Shown: positions 1 through 6,416 of the stretch, in pieces | Layout of the letters: each line of letters opens with the position of its first letter | Position numbering within the stretch: the stretch's first letter is position 1 | From: an uncultured Collinsella sp. | GTDB lineage: Bacteria; Actinomycetota; Coriobacteriia; Coriobacteriales; Coriobacteriaceae | Direction of reading: 5' to 3' | Assembly (NCBI GenBank): GCA_959600835.1 | Contig: CAUGNQ010000063.1 | Coordinates: 1 to 10,148 of the forward strand | DNA length: 10,148 nt | The notes under the pieces: model-generated | Seen by the model: the letters and a program-made list of their open reading frames with translations, nothing else | Told to the model about the DNA's origin: nothing | The model's database searches: none | Made by a program: the position numbers and the translations under genes

Positions 1-33
1 AGCGCCGCGAATAACGATAGAGGAATCAGACAT
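1..33 (-). CDS. uvrA: UvrA, excinuclease ABC subunit A (N-terminus only, cut by window edge)
   Basis: Only the first 11 codons are visible; they read MSDSSIVIRGA and run off the left edge. The string IVIRGA after a short polar lead is the usual opening of UvrA, where it precedes the first ATP-binding domain. UvrA is the ATPase that finds bulky DNA lesions in the cytoplasm and loads UvrB during nucleotide excision repair. The ATG at 31-33 has an AAGGAG five bases upstream (39-44), and a second AGGAGG at 46-51. UvrB lies on the same strand at 6415-8655, which supports the call. The identification rests on 11 residues plus this context, so a different protein with a similar start cannot be excluded. 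Confidence 0.75.
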   Translation of the reverse strand, partial: MSDSSIVIRGA

Positions 34-61
34 GGAAGCTCCTTGCCTCCTATTGCATCGA

Positions 62-67
62 ATCATA
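62..67 (-). promoter_or_regulatory. Possible -10 element for uvrA
   Basis: The minus strand reads TATGAT here, five of six matches to TATAAT, about 29 bases upstream of the uvrA start codon. I cannot find a good -35 hexamer at 16-18 bp, so this is a weak call. It would place the candidate LexA box (94-109) just upstream of the -35 position. Confidence 0.35.
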
Positions 68-93
68 CTGCCGATGAGTTTAGCGCACTCGAC

Positions 94-109
94 GCGCACA
101 GATGTTCGT
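94..109. promoter_or_regulatory. Candidate LexA (SOS) box upstream of uvrA
   Basis: The minus strand reads CGAACATCTGTGCG at 108-95. This is the Gram-positive/actinobacterial LexA operator pattern CGAAC-N4-GTTCG with a single mismatch (GTGCG for GTTCG). The four spacer bases also fit the mycobacterial form RTNT. The site lies 61-76 bp upstream of the uvrA start codon, in the divergent gap between uvrA and the LTA-synthase-like gene. uvrA is a standard LexA target in many bacteria. The match is seen in the sequence; LexA binding is inferred, and the operator of this lineage has not been checked. Confidence 0.6.
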
Positions 110-226
110 AATACAAGATTCGCAGACCTTTAGCTTTGCGTATCGGGCGCTTTGTTTCTCGAAATGCCGTGGAAAGGTTACAGTAATCTAATACTGAACT
201 TAATTTGCTGTACCAGAGGAACGTCC

Positions 227-2380
227 ATGACCGAAGATATCCCCCTTGAAATCACTTCGAGCGACATGGCCAATCTGCCCATATTCATCGCCGTCCTTAT
301 CGTGGCCGCCGTCGTCGTGCGCGTGTATTTTTCAATCAAACGCAACGAAAAGCCACCCATTGCCCGCGTCTTTTGGTGCGCGACGCTCCTCATCCCGCTC
401 GGCGTGGTAGCTGCATGGATTACGAATCAATCGCTCGTAAATGAGGGCAGCTCCCTATGGGTCCTTTCTTATTCGGCGCTCGGTGCTGCCGCCGTCATGC
501 TTCTTGTCGAGCCCTTGGTTTCGGGACTTATCGACCAAACCGACCTTGCGACGGGAACGGTTGCCTGTATTTGCCGCGACATCCTTGTCATCGCCGCTGT
601 TTCAGCGCTCTCGTTCGTTTCAATCGAAATTGCCTGCAACGAAACGTTCTATCGCATTCCCGCCAACTCATTCGGGTTTTCCGTCGGGTTGCTCGCGACG
701 GTTCTGCTCTCCCTTTATTTGCTGGGACAGCGTCATGGAGGCGTCATGGTCCTCGTGCCCGTCGTCTGTTGCGTCCTTGGCATTGCCGAGCACTTCGTCA
801 TAACGTTTAAAGGCGAAGCCATCCTGCCAAGCGATATCTTGGCCCTTGGCACCGCAATGGAAGTGAGCGAGGGATACGAGTTTACCTTTACCGCCGGAAT
901 CGTAACCTCTCTCGCCCTGCTGGAGATTTCCCTGGGGCTTCTTTCGCTCATCCGACCGCGAAAGCTCCGTACGCCCACCCATGTCTTCCCCGCTATCGCC
1001 GCTAACCTCTGTGCTTTTCTGCTAGTGACCGTTGTGGGGCTCTCAGGCTTTTCCAACATCGACTTGGAGCAGGCGCTGGATTTTGGATTTGACCGTTGGC
1101 AGCCCATCACCACGTATGCGTCTCAGGGTTTTATCACTTCGTTCACCGAAATGGTCAACGAGTTGCCCATTGAGAAGCCCGAAGACTATACGCCCGATGA
1201 GGCGCAGAGCATCGAGCAGGAGCTCGCCGCCGTCTACGACAGCACATATGGCTCGAGCGAACAGCGCGCGGCGGCCGTTGCCCAGTTCAATGAAATCAAG
1301 CCGACGATTGTTGCCATCATGAACGAGAGTTTTAGCGACCTTTCGTGCTTTGAGCAGCTCCAGGCGGCCGGGTACTCCGGCCCCGCATTCTACAACTCGC
1401 TTCCCGACACACTTGTTCGCGGCACCATGCTCGCTTCGGTCGCCGGTGGCGGAACGGCGAACTCCGAATTCGAATTTTTGACCGGAGCGACAACGGCCTT
1501 TGTCGGATTAGGCAAGATCCCCTATCAGCTGTATCAGATGAATGGCGTAAACAGCCTGGCAAAGGACCTTAAAGAGCTTGGGTATACCACTACCGCTATG
1601 CACCCGCAAAACCCCGTCAACTACCATCGAGATAAAATCTATCAGCAGCTGGGCTTTGGAGACTTTCTTTCAATCGGCGATTTCGAAGGTGCGCCCTATT
1701 ACCATGCCGGCGTATGCGACTACGCCACCTACGACAAGATACTCGACCTGCTTAGAACCGACGAAGCGCCGCAGTTCATCTTTGACGTCACGATGCAAAA
1801 TCACGGCGGCTACGACTATGGCACCGTTCCCGCCGAAGAGCTGACAAACTATTGGGTCGAGGGAGCCAGCGAAGGCGCCAACAGCGCGCTCAACACCTAT
1901 CTCACCTGCATCAACGCATCCGACCGGGACCTCGAGTACTTTATCAACGAGCTCCGCAACATCGGCAGACCGGTTGTTCTTGTCTTTTTTGGCGACCATC
2001 AGCCGAGCGCCGCAACGACTCTCAACGACGAGCTGTACCCTCAGGAAGATACGGCAAGCCACGCTTTCCGTATCTATCAGTCGACATATCTCGTCTGGGC
2101 TAACTATGAGATCGCCGGCAATACCGAGCTCAACGTCTACGACACCGTCGGGGCAAACGAGATTGCAGCCATTACCCTTAATAAGATCGGCGCCCCGCTC
2201 ACCAATTACCAAAAGGCCCTGCTTGCGACAAGGTCAGATGTGCCCACCATCAATGTCGCCGGCTATCTCGGTGCCGACGGGCTGCGCTACGACTTGGAAT
2301 CGGAAGACAGCCCCTACGCCTCGACGATCGACAAGCTGCAGCGCATGCAATACCTCGAGTTCGCCAGCAAAGTTCAGTAA
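227..2380 (+). CDS. LTA synthase family membrane phosphotransferase (sulfatase fold)
   Basis: This 717-residue membrane protein has an extracytoplasmic sulfatase-fold domain of the LtaS/MdoB group. Characterized members transfer glycerol phosphate from phosphatidylglycerol onto teichoic acid or glucan acceptors outside the membrane. The N-terminal part has about eight hydrophobic segments, near residues 16-35, 46-65, 77-98, 111-133, 148-167, 171-192, 219-242 and 254-274. The catalytic domain keeps the expected residues: E367 in MNESF, nucleophile-like T410 in GGGTANSEF, H526 in QNHGGY, and D590/H591 in GDHQPS. The ATG at 227 is chosen because GAGGA lies just upstream (216-220); a TTG at 152 in the same frame lacks such a site. 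It is transcribed divergently from uvrA. A gap of about 145 bp with its own promoter-like site precedes the next gene, so it may be a single-gene unit. The exact polymer made is unknown, so I give no gene symbol. Confidence 0.88.
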   Translation: MTEDIPLEITSSDMANLPIFIAVLIVAAVVVRVYFSIKRNEKPPIARVFWCATLLIPLGVVAAWITNQSLVNEGSSLWVLSYSALGAAAVMLLVEPLVSGLIDQTDLATGTVACICRDILVIAAVSALSFVSIEIACNETFYRIPANSFGFSVGLLATVLLSLYLLGQRHGGVMVLVPVVCCVLGIAEHFVITFKGEAILPSDILALGTAMEVSEGYEFTFTAGIVTSLALLEISLGLLSLIRPRKLRTPTHVFPAIAANLCAFLLVTVVGLSGFSNIDLEQALDFGFDRWQPITTYASQGFITSFTEMVNELPIEKPEDYTPDEAQSIEQELAAVYDSTYGSSEQRAAAVAQFNEIKPTIVAIMNESFSDLSCFEQLQAAGYSGPAFYNSLPDTLVRGTMLASVAGGGTANSEFEFLTGATTAFVGLGKIPYQLYQMNGVNSLAKDLKELGYTTTAMHPQNPVNYHRDKIYQQLGFGDFLSIGDFEGAPYYHAGVCDYATYDKILDLLRTDEAPQFIFDVTMQNHGGYDYGTVPAEELTNYWVEGASEGANSALNTYLTCINASDRDLEYFINELRNIGRPVVLVFFGDHQPSAATTLNDELYPQEDTASHAFRIYQSTYLVWANYEIAGNTELNVYDTVGANEIAAITLNKIGAPLTNYQKALLATRSDVPTINVAGYLGADGLRYDLESEDSPYASTIDKLQRMQYLEFASKVQ

Positions 2381-2440
2381 GCCCGCCCATTCGCTTGGGC
2401 CCATCGTATTGCAAGCACGCTCGGCCCAAACGCATCGCAA

Positions 2441-2470
2441 ATGACTCCCGCTCGCAAACGAGGGTACAAT
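2441..2470 (+). promoter_or_regulatory. Probable promoter for the mrp-flavoprotein operon
   Basis: A TACAAT (-10, 2465-2470) lies 18 bp after ATGACT (-35-like, 2441-2446, four of six matches to TTGACA). Transcription would start near 2477, giving a leader of about 50 bases. The leader carries a short GC hairpin at 2490-2503 (arms GGGGC and GCCCC, loop CCCG) before the AAGGAG at 2514-2519. The rest of the 2381-2525 gap holds no gene I can support. Confidence 0.5.
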
Positions 2471-2525
2471 GACGCTCGTGTCACATCGCGGGGCCCCGGC
2501 CCCAGCATATACAAAGGAGTCATAC

Positions 2526-3356
2526 ATGGGTTGCGAACACGCACAGGCCGCCGGCGGACAAACGTCGCCGTCGCAATTTGAGGAGAACACGCTGTCCGAG
2601 GTCAAGCGCGTCATCGCCGTGCTTTCCGGCAAGGGCGGTGTCGGCAAGTCATTTGTCACCGGTGCCATCGCCACCGAGCTTGCCCGTCACGGCCACAAGG
2701 TCGGCGTCCTCGATGCCGACATCACCGGTCCCTCTATCCCCAAGATGTTCGGTATGAGTGGACGCCACGTCCATGCCCTTGGCAACCTTATGCTGCCCGA
2801 AATCTCCGAGCACGGCGTCAAGGTCATGAGCTCCAACCTGCTGCTCCAAAACGAGACCGACCCCGTCCTTTGGCGCGGTCCGGTCATCGCAGGCGCCATC
2901 AGGCAGTTCTGGAGCGAGACCTCGTGGGGCCCCATCGACTACCTGCTGGTCGACATGCCTCCGGGAACAGGCGACGTCGCGCTCACCGTCTTCCAGTCGC
3001 TGCCCGTCGACGGCATCGTCATCGTCACGAGCCCGCAGGATCTGGTCTCGATGATCGTCGCCAAGGCGGTCAACATGGCCGAGAAGATGAACGTCCCCAT
3101 TCTGGGCATTGTCGAGAACATGAGCTATATTGAGTGCCCCGACTGCGGCAAGAAGATCGAGGTCTTTGGCAAGAGCAAGCTCCCCGAGGTCGCAGAGCGC
3201 TATAACCTCGACATCTTGGGGCAGCTTCCCATTAATCCGGCACTCGCCGAGGCCTGCGATAAGGGCGAGGTCGAGACCGCGCTGCCCGATGGCATGTTGC
3301 CCAAGGCAGTCTCTGCCGTCGAGGCTATTACCCCGCACGAGACCGACGAGGCCTAA
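2526..3356 (+). CDS. mrp: Mrp/NBP35/ApbC family P-loop ATPase (Fe-S cluster carrier)
   Basis: This 276-residue cytoplasmic protein belongs to the Mrp/Nbp35 branch of the SIMIBI P-loop NTPases. Characterized members bind a 4Fe-4S cluster between the subunits of a dimer and pass it to target proteins. Visible motifs are the deviant Walker A GKGGVGKS (35-42), then DADITGPSIPKM (Mrp signature), VDMPPGTGDV, and the CPDC cluster-binding pair C204/C207 near the C-terminus. The N-terminus has only Cys3 and His5, not the multi-cysteine ferredoxin-like cluster of eukaryotic Nbp35, and there is no DUF59 domain. The start at 2526 has AAGGAG six bases upstream; an in-frame ATG at 2469 overlaps the promoter and has no such site. 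The stop codon directly abuts the GTG of the next gene, so the two are very likely co-translated. The client proteins are not known from the sequence. Confidence 0.93.
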   Translation: MGCEHAQAAGGQTSPSQFEENTLSEVKRVIAVLSGKGGVGKSFVTGAIATELARHGHKVGVLDADITGPSIPKMFGMSGRHVHALGNLMLPEISEHGVKVMSSNLLLQNETDPVLWRGPVIAGAIRQFWSETSWGPIDYLLVDMPPGTGDVALTVFQSLPVDGIVIVTSPQDLVSMIVAKAVNMAEKMNVPILGIVENMSYIECPDCGKKIEVFGKSKLPEVAERYNLDILGQLPINPALAEACDKGEVETALPDGMLPKAVSAVEAITPHETDEA

Positions 3357-4628
3357 GTGAACGCGAGCGCCTTCTATGACGTCCTGGTAATCGGCGGCGG
3401 GGCTTCAGGCCTCGCCGCCGCCATTACGGCCGCACGCGTTGGCAAAAGCGTCTGCATCGTTGAGCGCGATGTCGCCTGCGGCCTTAAGCTCCTTGCGACC
3501 GGTAACGGCCGCTGCAACCTCTCCAACGAATCGATCGATCCTCAGCGGTATAACCACCCAGCATTCGTCACATCCGTCATGGGCCCCCAGCCCGAACAAG
3601 AGCTTATGGGTTTCTTCTCCTCGCTGGGTATCATGACAACCTCCGAGGAAGGCCGGCTGTACCCGCGCTCCCTTCGCGCCGAATCGGTGCGCGACGCGCT
3701 TCTCAACGTTTGCGACCGCCTAGGTATCACCTTAATCTGCGGAGCCTACGTTGCCTCGGCGCACAAAGCTTCCGAAGGCTGGGCACTCCAAATAGACCGT
3801 CCAGCGCGGGCGCTCAAGGCAAAAAAGCACGACGACCGAAAATCGGAGCTCCGCTCGCTTCGGAAAGCGCTCGCTGATGTCCCTCGCAAGAACGTGGCCC
3901 TGCAGGCACATGCCGTAATTATCGCCACGGGCGGCAACCCCACCGGTATCGCCGATACGTTTCGCCTCCCCCTCACTTCGCTGCGCCCCATCCTCTGCCC
4001 CGTATCGGCAACGGTCTTTGGCGATCGGGCGGCGCTCAAGACGTTGGACGGCCTGCGCGTCCGCGCCCGCTTGACGCTCGCCCGCAATCATAATGAGCTC
4101 TGGCACGAAGACGGTGAAGTGCTGTTTCGAACCTTCGGTATCTCGGGCGTCGCTGTCTTCAACCTCTCTCGTCGTATCCAGCACGGCGATACGATCCTGC
4201 TCGACGTTTTCCCCGACCTCTCCAAAGACGAGTTGCTCGATACGCTCAACCGGCGCGTTGAGCTGCTCGGCGGCTTTTCGCCCCGCGATCCCCGTTGGCT
4301 CGACGGCATGCTCGCCCCGCAACTCTCCCGCGTCGTCTGCACAGCGTTCGAGCAGTGCCATCCAGGCTCCAACGATATCATCCACCTGGTCTCGATCCTC
4401 AAGCACTTTAAGTTGCTCGTCAAGGGAACAGCCGAGGAGCGCTCAGCGCAGGTCACGCGTGGTGGCGTATCTGTCGAGAGCATCTCAACACCCAGCCTAC
4501 GCGCGCGCAGCGTTGTCGACGCCCCGCTTTACGTCTGCGGTGAAGCGCTCGACATCGACGCCGATTGCGGAGGCTTTAACCTTGCGTGGGCCTGGATCTC
4601 GGGCATTCGCGCTGCAAGCAGCCTGTAG
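3357..4628 (+). CDS. NAD(P)/FAD-dependent oxidoreductase, HI0933/YhiN (BaiN-like) family
   Basis: This 423-residue flavoprotein starts with a Rossmann FAD-binding motif, VIGGGASG (11-18). It then shows the family hallmark KLLATGNGRCN (44-54) and the C-terminal signature CGEALDID...CGGFN from residue 394. The length is typical of the family. Members have been linked to aminoacetone oxidation and, as BaiN in Clostridium scindens, to reduction of bile-acid intermediates, but most are uncharacterized; I do not assign either role here. A lysine/arginine-rich stretch at about residues 152-179 looks like an insertion. Translation starts at GTG 3357, immediately after the mrp TAA (junction TAAGTG), with GAGG five bases upstream inside mrp; this implies coupling to mrp. 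It is followed by a stem-loop terminator or leader at 4659-4690. Confidence 0.9.
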   Translation: MNASAFYDVLVIGGGASGLAAAITAARVGKSVCIVERDVACGLKLLATGNGRCNLSNESIDPQRYNHPAFVTSVMGPQPEQELMGFFSSLGIMTTSEEGRLYPRSLRAESVRDALLNVCDRLGITLICGAYVASAHKASEGWALQIDRPARALKAKKHDDRKSELRSLRKALADVPRKNVALQAHAVIIATGGNPTGIADTFRLPLTSLRPILCPVSATVFGDRAALKTLDGLRVRARLTLARNHNELWHEDGEVLFRTFGISGVAVFNLSRRIQHGDTILLDVFPDLSKDELLDTLNRRVELLGGFSPRDPRWLDGMLAPQLSRVVCTAFEQCHPGSNDIIHLVSILKHFKLLVKGTAEERSAQVTRGGVSVESISTPSLRARSVVDAPLYVCGEALDIDADCGGFNLAWAWISGIRAASSL

Positions 4629-4638
4629 CCGCGCAGTC

Positions 4639-4644
4639 TATAAT
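4639..4644 (+). promoter_or_regulatory. Perfect TATAAT upstream of the COG2509 gene
   Basis: A consensus -10 hexamer lies in the 80-bp gap between the two flavoprotein genes, just upstream of the stem-loop. No convincing -35 is visible at 16-18 bp and there is no TGn extension. If it is active, the transcript would begin near 4651 and open almost at once into the hairpin. Confidence 0.4.
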
Positions 4645-4658
4645 CAAAAACGCATTCG

Positions 4659-4690
4659 GGCCGTCTGGGATACCGGACGGCCTCTTTCTT
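4659..4690 (+). terminator. Stem-loop with T-rich tail: terminator or leader attenuator
   Basis: GGCCGTCTGG (4659-4668) pairs with CCGGACGGCC (4673-4682) across a GATA loop. This gives ten pairs including one G-U, followed by TCTTTCTT. It fits an intrinsic terminator for the mrp-flavoprotein operon. It also lies between a TATAAT and the AAGGAG (4697-4702) of the next gene, so a 5'-leader attenuator is possible. Confidence 0.7.
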
Positions 4691-4708
4691 GCCTCTAAGG
4701 AGACCTCG

Positions 4709-6349
4709 ATGATCGAAATCACCCAAGTCAACGCGTCGCTCGATGAAGCCGACGATGAAAATGCCTGTCTCATTGTTGGCAAGCGAGTCGCCAAGCGCGT
4801 CCTACGTTGCAAGGACTCCGAGATCAAGTCCATCGAGCTCCACCGCAAGTCAATCGACGCTCGCAAAAAACGAGACGTCCATTTTATCCTGAGCTTTCGT
4901 GTTGAGCTGACTAGTCCCCACCTCGAGCGAGAAGCGGTCGACAGCGTTGCCGAGCGTGACCGCTCGCGCGTACGCGCGATAGAAGACGATGAGCCTTCAT
5001 TCCCCTCCCCCGCCTCCGACGTACCTCAAGAACGCCCTGTCGTTGTCGGCGCCGGATGCGCCGGCCTTTTCGCTGCGCTTACGCTCGCCGAAGCAGGTCT
5101 TAAGCCCTTGCTCATCGAGCGCGGCGACCCGGCATTTCGCCGCTCGCAGGCGATCGACCTCTTTCTAAAGGAGCGCATCCTCGACCCCGAGAGCAATATC
5201 CAGTTTGGCCTGGGCGGCGCGGGGACCTTCTCGGACGGCAAGCTCAATACGGGAACCAAAAATCCCGCCCATCGCCTTATCCTCGAAACCTTCGTCGAGG
5301 CGGGTGCGCCCCGCGATATTCTGTGGGATGCCAAGCCGCACATTGGCTCCGACATCCTTCCCACGGTCGTCACCGCTATATCCCAGCGCATCGAGCAGCT
5401 CGGAGGTGTCGTCCGTTATCGAACGAAGCTCGTCGACATTCGCATCGACGCGTCTGGCGCCATCACCGGTATTGATGTCCAATCGTCCCAAGACACCGCT
5501 TGCGAGCCAATCGAGACAAAGCACCTCATCCTCGCCTGCGGGCATTCTGCTCGCGATATTTTTGAGCTCCTTAAGGACCACAACGTGGTCCTCGCACAAA
5601 AGACCTTTGCCATGGGCGTTCGCATCGAGCATCCGCAGCGCGACATCGACCGAGCCCAATTCGGAGCCTCGGCGGGACATCCTGCCCTCGGAGCAGCCCC
5701 CTACAAGCTCGTCGCCCATCTTCCCAACGGCCGCAGCGTGTTCTCGTTTTGCATGTGTCCCGGCGGGCAGGTTGTCGCCGCCTCTTCCGAGCAGGGCCAC
5801 TTGTGCGTCAACGGCGCCAGTCTCAATGCCCGCGACGGACGCAACGCAAATGCCGCCCTGCTCGTTAACGTCACGCCTGAGGACCTTCCCAACGATGACC
5901 CACTCGCCGGCATCGAGCTCCAGCGCGCCTGCGAGGCGGCCGCCTACCGCCTGGGCGGTTCCAACTGGAACGCACCGGCACAGCTCGTCGGAGATTTCCT
6001 CGCAGGACGCGCCAGCAAGGCGCCCGGAAAGGTAAAGCCCACCTATCCGCTCGGTGTGACCTGGACGGCAATTGACGAAGCCCTGCCGCAGCATATCGTC
6101 GAGTCGCTCCGCCTGGGACTTCCCCTACTTGGAAAAAAGCTACGAGGCTACGACCGCTCCGATGCTGTCCTTACCGGCGTGGAGACTCGCTCGAGCTCAC
6201 CGGTCACCGTCACCCGAGACCGAACATGCCATGCCGTGTCGACCCCGGGCCTCTACCCTTGCGGTGAGGGAGCTGGATATGCCGGCGGCATCATGAGCGC
6301 CGCCACCGACGGCATCCGTTGTGCCGAAGCCCTGATCGCAGACCTCTAA
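4709..6349 (+). CDS. FAD-dependent dehydrogenase, COG2509 type
   Basis: This predicted 546-residue flavoprotein matches the uncharacterized FAD-dependent dehydrogenases grouped as COG2509. The first 110 residues form a small N-terminal domain with the charged KSIDARKK stretch typical of the group. A Rossmann motif VVGAGCAG follows (GxGxxG at 114-119). NIQFGLGGAGTFSDGKLNTG starts at residue 163, and PCGEGAGYAGGIMSAATDG lies near the end (519 on); both are hallmarks of the group. Substrate and electron acceptor are unknown. ATG 4709 is chosen for its AAGGAG six bases upstream; the in-frame start at 4586 lies inside the preceding gene. It is the last gene of the plus-strand block and converges with uvrB over a shared terminator. 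Its sequence shares no hallmark with the upstream flavoprotein beyond the FAD-binding fold, so a recent duplication is unlikely. Confidence 0.88.
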   Translation: MIEITQVNASLDEADDENACLIVGKRVAKRVLRCKDSEIKSIELHRKSIDARKKRDVHFILSFRVELTSPHLEREAVDSVAERDRSRVRAIEDDEPSFPSPASDVPQERPVVVGAGCAGLFAALTLAEAGLKPLLIERGDPAFRRSQAIDLFLKERILDPESNIQFGLGGAGTFSDGKLNTGTKNPAHRLILETFVEAGAPRDILWDAKPHIGSDILPTVVTAISQRIEQLGGVVRYRTKLVDIRIDASGAITGIDVQSSQDTACEPIETKHLILACGHSARDIFELLKDHNVVLAQKTFAMGVRIEHPQRDIDRAQFGASAGHPALGAAPYKLVAHLPNGRSVFSFCMCPGGQVVAASSEQGHLCVNGASLNARDGRNANAALLVNVTPEDLPNDDPLAGIELQRACEAAAYRLGGSNWNAPAQLVGDFLAGRASKAPGKVKPTYPLGVTWTAIDEALPQHIVESLRLGLPLLGKKLRGYDRSDAVLTGVETRSSSPVTVTRDRTCHAVSTPGLYPCGEGAGYAGGIMSAATDGIRCAEALIADL

Positions 6350-6375
6350 CGCACGAATTCCAGCGCGCAAAAGAC

Positions 6376-6416
6376 GCATGCCCCGAGCTCCGCAGGGAAC
6401 TCGGGGCATGTTCGCT
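6376..6416. terminator. Bidirectional intrinsic terminator between COG2509 gene and uvrB
   Basis: CATGCCCCGAG (6377-6387) pairs perfectly with CTCGGGGCATG (6400-6410), with a 12-base loop that can form a few inner pairs. The plus strand continues with TTCGCTATTTCTT and the minus strand with CGTCTTTTG, so the hairpin can serve both convergent genes. It lies 27 bases after the plus-strand stop codon and about 5 bases after the uvrB stop. Confidence 0.8.

Noticed and set aside
152..226. TTG start 25 codons upstream for the LTA-synthase-like protein
   Set aside because: No ribosome-binding site precedes it, while ATG 227 has GAGGA at good spacing and leads directly into the first membrane segment.
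1670..2212. Long antisense open frames within the LTA-synthase-like, mrp, flavoprotein and uvrB genes
   Set aside because: They lie opposite clear conserved genes, lack ribosome-binding sites or recognisable motifs, and are expected shadows in GC-rich DNA.
2385..2405. Hairpin GCCCA-TTCGCT-TGGGC after the LTA-synthase-like gene
   Set aside because: Only five pairs and no T-rich tail follow; too weak to call a terminator.
2469..2525. Upstream ATG adding 19 residues to Mrp
   Set aside because: It overlaps the promoter -10 and lacks a ribosome-binding site; the extra residues are not Mrp-like.
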